Below are positions 9,615 through 19,977 of a stretch of 35,000 nucleotides of DNA, piece after piece. The first letter of the stretch is position 1; every line of letters begins with the position of its first letter. The DNA is taken from contig CAJNDS010002824.1 in NCBI GenBank assembly GCA_905221605.1, positions 120,001 to 155,000 on the forward strand, written 5' to 3'. A program made the position numbers and the translations under genes. The notes under the pieces were generated by a model. The model searched no databases. It had not been told where the DNA came from and saw only the letters and a list, made by a program, of their open reading frames with translations. This stretch comes from Symbiodinium natans (lineage: Eukaryota > Sar > Dinophyceae > Suessiales > Symbiodiniaceae).

Positions 9615-9800
9615 ACTATATATATATATATGTTTATTTACTTATTTATATTTTTATTCATATTTATATTTACATTCATATTGATATTGCTAATTATGTA
9701 TTTGTATATTTATATCTATATTGATATTTATATCCATATTTATATCCATATTTATATTCATATTTATATTCATAGTTATATGCATATTTATATTTATATT
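9615..9800 (+). repeat. AT-rich repeat, TATTTATATTCA-like unit
   Basis: Irregular tandem of TATTTATATT(C/T)ATAT units. The Ile/Phe-rich open frames are repeat translation. Confidence 0.9.
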
Positions 9801-9827
9801 TGTTCATCTTCTCCTCGCTCATTCCTG

Positions 9828-9910
9828 GAGCGCCCAACCCCAAAGTGTCCCTGGAGTGCCCAACCCTAGAGTCTCCCTGGAGTGCCCAACCCCAGAGTCT
9901 CCCTGGAGCC
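9828..9910 (+). repeat. 26-bp minisatellite, locus 1 (3 units)
   Basis: About three units of GCCCAACCCCAGAGTCTCCC plus TGGAGT. The same unit recurs at 12391-12590, 2.5 kb away. This locus abuts the candidate exon at 9920-9996. Confidence 0.9.
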
Positions 9911-9919
9911 GCCACGTAC

Positions 9920-9996
9920 GTCGCCAAGAGGAAGCTCGCCTGCAATTGCTCCTCGAGGACGGTAGCCCCCAAGGTGGGCAGCGCCAGGATTCCATG
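9920..9996 (-). CDS. Candidate exon, hydrophobic, unknown protein
   Basis: Minus strand reads GILALPTLGATVLEEQLQAS then FLLAT, ending at a good donor AC|GTACGT. The acceptor side is unclear, since the upstream bases are CCCTAAACCC-like. The moderately hydrophobic stretch could be a membrane or core helix. No family recognised. Confidence 0.4.
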
Positions 9997-10350
9997 CGAC
10001 AGGAGGGTTTAGGGCCTTGGACTTGGAGTGGTGGGGGTTTTCGGTTTAGGCGTTCGGGGGTTCAGGTTGTGTACAGGGTCTAGGGCTTCTGGTATTTATC
10101 TAGGGTTCCTGGGCTTTTGTAGTTCAGTTTAGGCGTTCAGAGTGAAGGGGGACCGTTTTCACCTTCAGGTCCGCAAGACAACCTAAACCCTCAAAGCCTG
10201 CCGTAAGCAACTTCAAATATATCCCGTAACCCGGAACCCGAAACCCTAAAACCCTAAACCCTACAACCCTAAAGCCTTTAGGGTTCAGGTCTCAACCCCG
10301 AAACCCTAAAACCCGGGACCCTCAAAAAGAACATTCGGGGACGCGGCCAC

Positions 10351-10413
10351 ATTCTGGGACGGCAAGCCCAGAAGCTCGGCCAGGTAGACCCCGTAGGGTT
10401 TTGGCTGACCGTC
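10351..10413 (-). CDS. Candidate exon DGQPKPYGVYLAELLGLPSQN
   Basis: Twenty-one whole codons between TCGGAG|G and a GT donor, on the minus strand. The YGVYLAELLGLP core is clearly protein-like. It faintly recalls the YG..VA.LAGLP helix near the C-terminus of MutS proteins, but the surrounding MutS motifs are absent, so no function is assigned. Confidence 0.5.
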
Positions 10414-10557
10414 CTCCGAAAAGCCAGGGGGGCTTGAACAGGGTTCTGAGTTTAAGTTTTAGGGTTTAGGGTTCAAATCAGGGGTTTAGGGTTCGGGGCT
10501 TGGGTAGACGCAGGGCTATAAAGGAATGAGGGTTCATGGAAATTAGGAATATATTGT

Positions 10558-10601
10558 AAGGCTACAAACAGGAGACTGCAAGGCTACAAACAGGAGACTG
10601 C
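10558..10601 (+). repeat. Perfect 22-bp tandem duplication
   Basis: AAGGCTACAAACAGGAGACT plus GC occurs twice head to tail without mismatch, which suggests a recent local duplication. Confidence 0.95.
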
Positions 10602-10651
10602 CGTAGCGCATTCTGTGCCTGTTGTTCTTGCCCGCCTGTTGTGGGACATGA

Positions 10652-11920
<1,269 letters not shown>

Positions 11921-12120
11921 GGGTAGTTACATGGTCCCTGGGTATACGGGCCGTTAAACCCCTTATATGGAAGTTTCCACTCATTTGGGGTATAAGAAAC
12001 GTGTACACGGTGCCCGTACATTTGGCAAATAACCATATACCAGACACGGACTATGGGGCCATACTTCAGAGCCCCTTTCAGGCATGTGGGGGACCATATC
12101 TAGGGCCCATGTAACTACCC
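11921..12120. mobile_element. MITE-C, 200 bp, TIR GGGTAGTTACATGG
   Basis: GGGTAGTTACATGG (11921-11934) is exactly mirrored by CCATGTAACTACCC (12107-12120). Sub-terminal GGGCC/GGCCC motifs are also mirrored (near 11948 and 12104). The core, about 170 bp, has no coding sequence. A similar start, GTACTTGCATGGTCCCC, lies just upstream at 11864-11881. Confidence 0.75.
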
Positions 12121-12277
12121 TTAGAAAGGTCGAAGTAGACGAACAGGCTCTCAAAACATGAGAGGCCTGTGCACCACGACGTCGCACCCTGGACCCTTTA
12201 AAAACTCTAAACCCTGAACCCTAACCCTAAACCCTAAATCGTACGCCGGATACATGAAGTGTTTATTCAGCACTGAG

Positions 12278-12392
12278 GAGATCAGGGAGATGTTCTATGA
12301 CAACGCCGACCCCTCAGCTGAAATCCTTGGCGATACCTTCGAGATTGCCATTGGAATGATGACCCTCGCAATTCGAACGCCGGAGCTGTGTG
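12278..12392 (+). CDS. Candidate exon with acidic N-terminal half, unknown protein
   Basis: Plus strand after CTGAG|G: reads EIREMFYDNADPSAEILGD, then TFEIAIGMMTLAIRTPELC, and ends G before a GC donor. The frame is open further left through an ATG at 12254. It shows C-ending codons and balanced composition. No family recognised. The 26-bp minisatellite starts exactly at its 3' end. Confidence 0.5.
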
Positions 12393-12590
12393 GCAACCCC
12401 AGAGTCTCCCTGGAGTGCACACCCCAGAGGCCCAACCCCAGAGTCTCCCTGGAGTGCCCAACCGCAGAGTGTCCCCGGAGTGCCCAGCTTCAGAGTCTCC
12501 TGAAGTGCCCAACCCCAGAGTCTCCCGCAGAACCCAACCCCAGATTGTCCCGCCAGAGTGTCCCTGGAGTGCCCAACCGCAGAGTATCTC
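12391..12590 (+). repeat. 26-bp minisatellite, locus 2 (7-8 degenerate units)
   Basis: Seven to eight diverged units of the minisatellite seen at 9828-9910, including truncated ones. The open frame that runs from the upstream exon into this array is fortuitous. Confidence 0.9.
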
Positions 12591-12694
12591 TACCAAGAGA
12601 GGGTGGGGATGTTCGAAGTACAATCTGTTTTAATTTGTTTGTTTGTTTGTCTTTTTATTTACACATGTAGGGCTCAGGATTTGGGATTTTACAC

Positions 12695-12761
12695 CTTGCA
12701 TCGCTGAGGTGGCAACTTCGCTCATGCCTTGCAACATCTGCCGGAGGGCGCTTTCCAGCGC
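12695..12761 (-). CDS. Candidate helical exon, unknown protein
   Basis: Minus strand: reads ALESALRQMLQGMSEVATSA then MQ, ending CAAG|GTGTAA. Amphipathic-helix composition with a good donor. The 5' boundary is unclear, since a pyrimidine tract TTTCTTTTTTCC precedes it but no AG|G is obvious. Confidence 0.4.
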
Positions 12762-12829
12762 GGAAAAAAGAAAGCGCCGCAGCCGCAGAAAATGAGCAGA
12801 CCCACGGGTTTGGGGTTGTCGGGTGTAGG

Positions 12830-13200
12830 GCGTAGGGTGTCGGGTTTAGTAGGGTTTAGGGTTTAGGGTTTTGGGTTTGGGGTTTGGGGTTTGGGGTTTG
12901 GGGTTTAGGCTTAGGGTGTAGGGTTTAGGGACATGCCGGTTTGGGATGCAGCGTGCCAACTGAACAAGGATTCTTCACAAGGGGCCCTAATTTGAAACAA
13001 CCCCCATTTGAGCTAAAAACAACATTATAAATAGGGGAACTTCAGTTAACACCTCACTTAGGGCTCTCTTGGTAGCTCAACAACCATATTACCGTAAGGG
13101 TTCCCTGTTTGGGATTGGCAACTCAAAACGGGAACCTTGTACCACTGGACAACCAAGATGACCCCACAACTAATAAGCAGTTTCTAATTCACTCCGAACA
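12830..13200. other. Heptamers then AT-richer unique spacer
   Basis: TTTAGGG/TTTGGGG at 12838-12930, then about 270 bp of unique sequence with GGTTCCC/GGGAACC motifs (13026-13135) that may be a decayed foldback element. No gene seen. Confidence 0.4.
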
Positions 13201-13467
13201 AGGTTACAAGCATCTGCGACGCATGAACCTCCCGTTAAACCGCCCGACAAGGAATTAATGTTTCGGGCCTCGCTTCGGGCAGCCTAGGGCAAGGAGTGCA
13301 GGCAATGACACGGGCTTGCGATGGGCCGGAATGGGCGCCAGGGAGGGTTTGGGTTTTAGAGTTTTAGGGTTCAACGGTTCAAGGGTTCAAGGGTTCAAAG
13401 GTTTTGGTTTTGAAAGCTTAAGGGTTTTTATGGTTTTTTTCGGGTTTGGGGTTGAAAGATTTCGGGC

Positions 13468-13549
13468 CCTGCTCTCGGGACAGCAGTTGCTGCAAGCAGC
13501 CCTCAGCGGAGCCCCACTCATCTCCGGCGACCCAGGCCGCCTGGGTGGA
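13468..13549 (-). CDS. Candidate exon, strand uncertain
   Basis: Minus strand after ATACAG: STQAAWVAGDEWGSAEGC then LQQLLSREQ, ending G before a GC donor. The plus strand is also open here (ALLSGQQLLQAALSGAPLIS). The minus reading fits the neighbouring exons, but its acceptor lacks the AG|G preference. Confidence 0.3.
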
Positions 13550-13861
13550 CTGTATGGGGGGGGGGGGTGGGGATGTAGGGTCTAGGGTGCTTAGGCTTTA
13601 ACTAGGGTTTAGTTTCGGGTTTAGGCGGGCGGGGGTGGGGGAGGGGGGCAAGGGAATGCCCCGTAACCTCCTCCTTTCATGCTTTCGTGGCCTCCACAGA
13701 CCGCGAACGCGAGAAACCTCCCTAATCAAGGAATCTTCCTGAGGTCATACCAAGCCCTAAAGAGGGGGGTGTCCAAACCCGAAAACCCAAACCGGACTCT
13801 GTTCTTGAACATGCCAGGGTCTCAGAAGTGACGATCCGTCTGAAAGGGTTAGGCTGAGTTA

Positions 13862-14224
13862 GGTGTAGGGTTTAGGGTTTAGGGTTTAGGGTTTAGGGTT
13901 TAGGGTTTAGGGTTTAGGGTTTAGGGCTTAGGGCTGAGGGTTTAGGGTTTAGGGTTGAGGGCTTAGGGCTTAGGGCTTAGGGCTTAGGGCTTAGGGCTGA
14001 GGGCTTAGGGCTTTGGGCTTAGGGCTTAGGGCTTAGGGCTTAGGCCTGAGGGCTTAGGGCTTAGGGCTTGGGGCTTAGGGCTTGGGGCCCGGCCGACTTA
14101 GTCATAGACCGGCTTTGGGCTTGTAAAGTTCTAAGAACTAAAGCCCTAAACCCTAAACCCTAAACCCTGAAACCCTAAACCCTAAACCCTAAACCCTAAA
14201 CCCTAAACCCTAAACCCTAAACCC
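13862..14224. repeat. TTTAGGG then CTTAGGG block, opposed CCCTAAA array
   Basis: TTTAGGG to about 13920, then a block dominated by CTTAGGG to 14090, a 45-bp spacer, and CCCTAAA at 14137-14224 in the opposite orientation. CTTAGGG has locally replaced the parent unit. Confidence 0.95.
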
Positions 14225-14375
14225 AAGATGCCAAACCAATATGCCCTCCACAACTCCCCGAATAGCGCGACCCCAATGCTCAAAACCCTTTTTAAACCCT
14301 AAACCCCAAAGCTAAAAACCCCCCAAAGCCCTAAATGGAACCCCAAAGTTCCAAACTGCGACACATCCTGAAGGG

Positions 14376-14472
14376 TCTAGGGCTTAGGGATTAGGGTTTA
14401 CAGGGTTTAGGGTTTAGGGTTTAGGGTTTAGGGTTTAGGATTACGGGTTAAACCCTAAACCCTAAACCCTCC
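14376..14472. repeat. Inverted heptamer pair with short loop
   Basis: TTTAGGG units at 14399-14440 are followed after about 10 bases (ATTACGGGTT) by CCCTAAA at 14451-14470. This predicts a tight hairpin in DNA or RNA. Confidence 0.85.
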
Positions 14473-14567
14473 AACTCCCCTGGCTGAGAACCCAGCGGAG
14501 GTTCACTTTGGCCCCGCTGACAAGGCAGCTGACTCGCACACCTGCGACAGGGGGAATTTCCCAAGCT

Positions 14568-14636
14568 AGGGGTACCTCTTTTATCCCCCAAATAGAATGG
14601 AATCCCCTTAAAGGGACCCCCAAAAAAGGTACCCCT
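14568..14636. mobile_element. MITE-G, TIR AGGGGTACCT
   Basis: AGGGGTACCTCTTTT at the left is mirrored by AAAAAAGGTACCCCT at the right across 69 bp. Related GGTACCCC-bearing segments occur near 22740-22815, 26814-26916 and 29263-29300. It is small and non-coding. Confidence 0.55.
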
Positions 14637-14726
14637 GTTTTCGTAACACTTCCAAATGGGATTCGGGGCTTAAAGTTAGGGATACAGGTTTAGGGCTGAG
14701 GTGTGCGGATTTTAGGATCAAAGGTT

Positions 14727-14846
14727 TAGGGCTTAGGGCTTAGGGCTTAGGGCTTAGGGCTTAGGGCTTAGGGCTTAGGGCTTAGGGCTTAGGGCTTAGG
14801 GCTTAGGGCTTAGGGCTTAGGGCTTAGGGCTTAGGGCTTAGGGTTA
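14727..14846 (+). repeat. Uniform CTTAGGG array
   Basis: About 17 consecutive CTTAGGG units, a pure single-variant block. Confidence 0.97.
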
Positions 14847-15059
14847 CAGGTTTGGGGCTTAAGTTGGCGGTTTAGAGTCTCGGGGCTTAGGGTTTTCGGC
14901 GTGACCGGGCTGGTTTAGGACTTGGGGCTTTGCACTTTGAACTTTGGATTTAAGGCTCAGGGGTCACTACTCAAGGACGAGGGAGGGCTCGCTGTCCCTA
15001 AACCCTGAACCCTAAACCCTAAACCCTGAACCTAAACCCCTAAGCATTTGAGGGTGGAT

Positions 15060-15600
15060 GGAGGCGTCCGAAACCCAAAACATAAGCCCTTTCAGCCAGC
15101 AATCCTGTAGAAGTCTTCAATGCCTCATTCAGGACAGTCTTGTGGCCTGGTCCGTGGTATACGATCAAACGCCTTCTGCAAGTCTAGGGATAGAGTCAGG
15201 CCGCCCTCGAACTGTTGCGTTGCCTTCCCCTCCTTCGGTCTCTTGCCGAGGTGTGTCCGTTCTGACGTAGCTGTCTCACATTATGACAGTGAGCGCAGGC
15301 TCGGTCCAGGGCATCGATGGTCTGCCGGCCGGCCAAATAGGCGAACTGAGGCACATTTTCTGGTGCTGTTTGGACCAGTCGTCGGAGTTGATCATGGGTG
15401 GGAGAAGAGAGATGGGCCGGAGTGAATCTGGTGTGGTGGTAGGTTTTGAAGGCTTGGGTAGCAGAGCTACCTGCACGTCAGGCCAGTCATCTGGCAGCTG
15501 GATGGACGTGTGCGCAAAAGCTTCGCTCACGGTGGCCACAACTACTTGCGCAAGCTACGTCCAGAGAAAGACGGGGCATGCACACTCTGATCATATTCCT
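15060..15600 (-). pseudogene. Non-LTR (LINE) reverse transcriptase fragment, frameshifted
   Basis: The minus strand carries reverse transcriptase blocks in canonical order but in shifting frames. DDWPDVQVALLPKPSKP leads into RPISLLPPMIN (from about 15480 to 15370); PQFAYLAGRQTIDALD lies at 15351-15304; LSLDLQKAFDRIPR, the motif A region with its catalytic Asp, lies at 15193-15152. A stop and at least two frameshifts separate them. No endonuclease domain or 3' tail is seen. It is a dead fragment of a non-LTR retrotransposon and the only mobile element here with coding sequence. Confidence 0.85.
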
Positions 15601-15607
15601 TGGCTAA

Positions 15608-15921
15608 AAGGCTCTAGGGTCTAGGGTCCAGGGTCTAGGGTCTAGGGTCTAGGGTCTAGGGTTTAGGGTTTAGGGTTTTGAGTTTTGGGTTTGGGGTTTT
15701 GGGGTAGTTTGCAAGCTTTGGTTCACTTGCACTGACTTTGCTCAGGACCAGGAGCTCCACGATCTCCACGCCATTGCAGAGGGTTTGGGGTTTAGGGTTT
15801 GGGGTTTAGGGTTTAGGGTTCAGGGTTCAAGGTTCAGGGTTTAGGGTTTAGGGTTTAGGGTTTAGGGTTTAGGGTTTAGGGTTTAGGGTTTAGGGTTTAG
15901 GGTTTAGGGTTTAGGGTTCCC
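15608..15921 (+). repeat. TCTAGGG block and TTTAGGG array
   Basis: TCTAGGG units at 15612-15660 merge into TTTAGGG to 15700. After a 75-bp island, TTTGGGG/TTTAGGG runs from 15782 to 15918. The TCTAGGG block is another local variant amplification, directly abutting the LINE fragment. Confidence 0.93.
15725..15763 (-). CDS. Candidate exon IVELLVLSKVSAS
   Basis: Minus strand island, open from about 15775 (NGVEIVELLVLSKVSAS), with a possible GA donor after AGT. Likely part of the same transcription unit as 16397-17364, but the acceptor is not AG|G. Confidence 0.35.
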
Positions 15922-16002
15922 ACCGTCGAACCCGAAGCCCTGAAGTAGACACTATACTCCCCTTAGAACCTCAATAAAGACAAATATCCTGTTGGGTTAT
16001 AT

Positions 16003-16132
16003 TATAAATAATAATAATAATCATCATCATCATCATCCTAATGATGATAATAATAATGATCATAATCATAATCATAAGCATAATCATAATCACAACAATA
16101 ATAATAACAAGAATAATAAGAAGAAGAATAAA
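16003..16132 (+). repeat. AAT/CAT trinucleotide-rich microsatellite
   Basis: Irregular AAT, CAT, AATCAT and AAG repeats. The Asn/His-rich open frame across it is repeat translation. Confidence 0.9.
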
Positions 16133-16235
16133 TCCCGAGGGGATATAGGAGAGGGCCCGCGGGGGAAAGATCTCAGAAAGGGTCCTGACTTCGGATCCCA
16201 GGGAATCAAAAGCGCCCCTCCGAACACCACAGGGT

Positions 16236-16386
16236 CAAAAAGGGTTTAGGGTTTAGGGTTTAGGGTTTAGGGTTTAGGGTTTAGGGCTTAGCGTTTAGGG
16301 TTTAGGGTTTAGGGTTTAGGGTTTAGGGTTTAGGGTTTAGGGTTTAGGGTTTAGGGTTTAGGGTTTAGGGTTTAGGGCTTAGGCTT
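16236..16386 (+). repeat. TTTAGGG array
   Basis: About 21 units, nearly perfect, ending 11 bases downstream of the exon at 16397-16461 in gene sense. Confidence 0.95.
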
Positions 16387-16396
16387 GAGGGCCGAC

Positions 16397-16461
16397 CTCG
16401 GAAGTTGCCCCAAATTCGCCCAAATTCACGGTGTATTCAGCATGAAACTCCAAGTCATGGC
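16397..16461 (-). CDS. Exon of PKD/REJ-like protein (HDLEFHAEYTVNLGEFGATSE)
   Basis: Between GTAG|G and a GT donor (GAG|GTCGGC), 65 nt. It reads HDLEFHAEYTVNLGEF then GATSE. The leading GC joins the trailing G of exon 16549-16600 to form Gly, so the two are in phase across an 87-bp GC-AG intron. The Y.V.L alternation fits a beta strand of a PKD/REJ-type domain. Family assignment is tentative. Confidence 0.6.
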
Positions 16462-16548
16462 CTACGATCCTACACCCTAAACCCCTAAACCCCAAACCCT
16501 AAGCCCTAAACCCCCTGAAGCCCAAAACGACATGCCGAGCCCTTTGGC

Positions 16549-16600
16549 CTGAAGCAGCCCGGCAGGGAACAAGGAGGGTGGCCTTATCGTCGTCGGCGGC
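16549..16600 (-). CDS. Exon of PKD/REJ-like protein (AADDDKATLLVPCRAAS)
   Basis: Between TTGAG|G and a GC donor, 52 nt, reads AADDDKATLLVPCRAAS plus one base. It joins in phase both upstream (17099-17161) and downstream (16397-16461). LLVPC.aaSG recalls the L.(I/V)P....G strand of REJ modules. Confidence 0.6.
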
Positions 16601-17098
16601 CTCAAACGTCGTTCAGGGGCTTAGGGGGGCCTTTGCGGGTATAGGGTATAGGGTTTAGGGTTTAGGGTTTAGGGTTCAGGGTTTAGGGTTTAGGGTTTTG
16701 GGTTTTGGGTTTAGGGTTTCGTCGATCAGGGCTTGGGGGGCTTGGGGGGTTTGGGGTGAGGGGCTTCGAGTTTAGGGTTTAGGGTTCAGGGTGGGTTTAG
16801 AAGCTGGATTTTGTGCTCTAAGCTAGGGTCTGAGATTTCGCCCCGTGCACCCCAATGATACTTTTATCACTCAAGCGTCCTGGGTGAGGTCTATTATGGG
16901 TGGTTAACAATAGCGTTAGAAGCACTTCCCACCACCCCCCATAGGGTCATAGCCACTCACTCACAAGTACCGTTCCCCCTCATTTTACCCAGCCAGCTAG
17001 ACATAGTAAGCCCCCCCAGCTCGGCCTTCAAACACCCTGAACCCTAAACCCTGAAGCCTAAACCCTAAACCCTAAACCCTACACCCTAAACCCTCCAC

Positions 17099-17161
17099 CT
17101 GCAGTGTGATTGGCCCGCCTTGCTCACCGGCGCCGGCCAGAGATTCCCACAGGTACGCGAC
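17099..17161 (-). CDS. Exon of PKD/REJ-like protein (VAYLWESLAGAGEQGGPITLQ)
   Basis: Exactly 21 codons between ATCAG|G and CAG|GTGGAG. Reads VAYLWESLAGAGEQ then GGPITLQ. The Y.W core is typical of PKD and REJ beta-sandwich repeats. Phase 0 at both ends fits its neighbours. Flanked by CCCTAAA (plus orientation), so TTTAGGG in gene sense. Confidence 0.6.
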
Positions 17162-17311
17162 CTGATGCGAGCTAGCGTGGGGCTCAGGGCTTCAGAGTCT
17201 TAGGGTCTACGGGGTGTTTTGAGACCCTAAACCCTAAACCCTAAACCCTGAACCCCAAACCCTAAACCCTAAACCCGAAACCCTACCAAGCTCCAGATTC
17301 AAGAGTAAGAC

Positions 17312-17364
17312 ATACTGGGAGCCCACGGAAAGGGTCAGAGGAGCTCCTTCCGCGTCCCGCATCC
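17312..17364 (-). CDS. Candidate exon upstream of PKD/REJ-like segment
   Basis: Acceptor GAAG|G; reads MRDAEGAPLTLSVGSQY with a GT donor, giving SQY|VAYLW in phase 0. The island is open on both sides of these limits (upstream TDTDNEG, downstream VLLLNLEL), so the boundaries are not firm. Confidence 0.45.
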
Positions 17365-17402
17365 CTTCATTGTCCGTATCAGTCTTTAGCCCTAGGTCTT
17401 GT

Positions 17403-17790
17403 TTAGCGTTTAGGGTTTAGGGTTTAGGGTTTAGGGTTTAGGGTTTAGGGTTTAGGGTTTAGGGGTTTAGGGGTTTAGGGGTTTAGGGGTTTAGGGGTTC
17501 AGGGGTTTAGGGGTTTAGGGGTTTATGAAGCGGTCGTAGGGGTTTAGGGGTTTAGGGGTTTAGGGGTTTAGGGGTTTAGGGGTTTAGGGGTTTAGGGGTT
17601 TAGGGGTTTAGGGGTTTAGGGGTTTAGGGGTTTAGGGGTTTAGGGGTTTAGGGGGGTAGGGGTTTAGGGGTTTAGGGGTTTAGGGGTTTAGGGGTTTAGG
17701 GGTTTAGGGGTTTAGGGGTTTAGGGGTTTAGGGGTTTAGGGGTTTAGGGTTGGGTTTAGGGTTTGGGGTTTGGGATTTTGGGTTTTAGGG
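17403..17790 (+). repeat. TTTAGGG array passing into TTTAGGGG octamers
   Basis: About eight TTTAGGG units, then roughly 33 TTTAGGGG octamers (17458-17748), interrupted once by a 20-bp unique segment near 17525-17540. The change of unit length marks a separate amplification event. Confidence 0.97.
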
Positions 17791-18039
17791 TTTTGGGTTT
17801 TTTTTAAGGCTTCAGGGCTTCGAGCTTAGGCTTTGGGATTGGGAGCGCTGAGGGCTAAGAGTTTCCAGGGCAGAAAACCCTAAATCCTTAACCCTAAACC
17901 CTTAACCCTAAACCCCAAACCCTAAACCCTAAACCCTTAACCCTAAACCCTATACCTTAAACCCCTCGACCCTAATCCCCGAGACCCTGACATAGAACCT
18001 CCGTGACCGGGGTATCCCGAAACGAAATCCTCGGGAGGG

Positions 18040-18420
18040 CGAAGGATACGTATATACACACACATGCACATGCACATGCACACATCTATATCTATTGTTG
18101 TATATCATACGTTCTGCTATGTAGTATATACATATATACACACATACATACATCACATATTACATATTACATCTTCTATATTGCATATTATAAATTATCT
18201 ATTGTATTTAACACATATATATATAGAGAGAGAGAGAGCTATCATTTCTTGAAATTGTATACTATATAACTATTATGCATATTGTTTTATGTAGCTTTCA
18301 TCATATAACTTATACTACATTTGATAGAATATGTGCATATATATATATACACACATGCATCGCACACTTTTACATAAGTACACACACACACGTGTATACT
18401 TACACAGCTTTTTCATTCTT
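18040..18420. repeat. AT-rich low-complexity region
   Basis: CA/TA dinucleotide and ACAT tracts with a short GA run at 18225-18238. No gene is supported; the open frames are low complexity. Confidence 0.9.
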
Positions 18421-18430
18421 GGTGCGGCCA

Positions 18431-18582
18431 AGTTTCGCATTGACCCTAGCATTCCCAAGCCCTTCGCACACCCAGGCACACTCTAAACCTTAAGGCCTGA
18501 ACTAAGAGTTTCGCATTGACCCTAGCATTCCCAAGCCCTTCGCACACCCAGGCACACTCTAAACCTTAAGGCCTGAACTAAG
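18431..18582 (+). repeat. Perfect 76-bp tandem duplication
   Basis: Units 18431-18506 and 18507-18582 are identical. The plus strand of each unit reads FRIDPSIPKPFAHPGTL before a stop, so a terminal exon fragment may have been duplicated. The absence of mismatches implies recent origin or an assembly artefact. Confidence 0.9.
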
Positions 18583-18900
18583 AAGATGTCCTAATATAAA
18601 ACCTCTAAACCCGAAAAACCCTCCAAAAAGGATTGCAAACCCGGCAAACCCTACAAACCCTCCAAAGCCCTAACAAAACCAGTCAACCCCGTAAACCCTA
18701 CGGTGTACACTGAATCAACTACTAATTGCTTAAGAACTCCGAAAAAATGAATCGATTCTTCCTTAATAGGGATAATATAGGGATTATTGTTTTTTTACTC
18801 TTTCGGGCTTCTTAAGCAAATAGCAGTAGACCCTACCGGGCCTGCCGGCCGACCTCCCGTGTCGAGTCACCCACGCGGTTGCCTTTCCTCGGCTCAGCTT

Positions 18901-19056
18901 TCATGGGTTCCCCTACTACCCCCCTCTATACTACCCCCCCCCCCTTAGGTTCCCCCCTTAAAGAACCGTAATTAAGCTTAGCTATCCCTAGATAGCCTTA
19001 ATTATGGGGGGAACCTAGGGGGGGTTAGTATAGAGGGGTATTAGGGGAACCCATGA
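18901..19056. mobile_element. MITE-B copy 1, 156 bp foldback
   Basis: TCATGGGTTCCCCTACTACC at the left is mirrored at 19037-19056. A second nested inverted pair (AGGTTCCCCCC / GGGGGGAACCT) encloses an AT-rich core with TTAATTA and GCTTAGCTATCC motifs. Flanking AGCTT on both sides extends the symmetry. Confidence 0.85.
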
Positions 19057-19290
19057 AGCTTATGACGCCTTACGCCCTACAAGGCTTCATGGGGGTTTAG
19101 GGCGGTACGGCTTCACGGGGGTTACAGGGCTTCTGGGGTTTATAGGGCTATAAGCAGGGCTTGTAGGACTTGAGGGTCTTGGTATGTCAGCCTTACAGGG
19201 CTCTCAGGGTTTATAGGGCGGTCTGCAGGTTATCAGGCTCTAGTGTGGACTTCAAAGCTCTTATGTCAGGGCTTCGTGTGTGTAGAAGCT

Positions 19291-19470
19291 ACCCTAAACC
19301 CTAAACCCTAAACCCTAAACCCTAAACCCTAAACCCTAAACCCTAAACCCTAAACCCTAAACCCTAAACCCTAAAAACCCTAAACCCTAAACCCTAAACC
19401 CTAAACCCTAAACCCTAAACCCTAAACCCTAAACCCTAAACCCTAAACCCAAACCCTAAACCCTAAACCC
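19291..19470 (-). repeat. CCCTAAA array
   Basis: About 25 CCCTAAA units with one AAA insertion and one dropped T. Confidence 0.97.
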
Positions 19471-19682
19471 AGGGTATGGCTCATAGGGATCTTGCGGACA
19501 TTCAAGAGTTGATGGGGCATTTTGGGCTGGTGTACCGCGCTTAGGGGAGTTTACAGGGTGTGTACAGCTATCAGGTTTTTACGAGATCTGCGGGGCTGAA
19601 ATTCTGAGGACCCGAAACCCCTACACCGCAAGTAAACCCTAAACCCTAAACCCTAAACCCTAAACCCTACTGGGCCCCTGGC

Positions 19683-19742
19683 GGCAGTTGCACTGCATAG
19701 CATGCCAGCGCAGAGCCGATGCAGGTCGCGGGCACCCGGGGA
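19683..19742 (-). CDS. Candidate exon SPGARDLHRLCAGMLCSATA
   Basis: Minus strand: twenty codons after ACCAAG, ending before a GC donor. Protein-like composition; no family recognised. The acceptor lacks AG|G. Confidence 0.35.
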
Positions 19743-19977
19743 CTTGGTAGAAGGCTGGATTTCAGGGTGCTTGGGGTTTTTGGGGGTTTGGGATTTAGGG
19801 CTTAGAGTTTAGGGTTTGGGGTTTAGGGTTTAGGGTTCTAGGGTTTAGGGTTTTGTTTGGTGGGTTTTTCAGATTCAGGGTGTTGGGGTGATGCTTGACT
19901 ACAACGAGACCCTCGGGGCTGCGAGTTTCAGGGGATTTCAAGGGGTTTCAGGGCTTCGGGTTTAGGGCTTAGGCCCC

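Noticed and set aside
10351-10413. MutS homologue
   Set aside because: Only a short YG..L.AELLGLP resemblance; no Walker or other MutS motifs in the neighbourhood.
12254-12670. A single 138-codon gene
   Set aside because: Only the first third is exon-like; the rest is the 26-bp minisatellite followed by a TTTG-rich tract.
15992-16249. Asn/His-rich 85-codon frame starting MGYIINNNNN
   Set aside because: It runs through an AAT/CAT microsatellite into a heptamer array; there is no sign of a gene beyond the repeat.
17458-17748. CRISPR-like array
   Set aside because: Units are contiguous octamers with no unique spacers.
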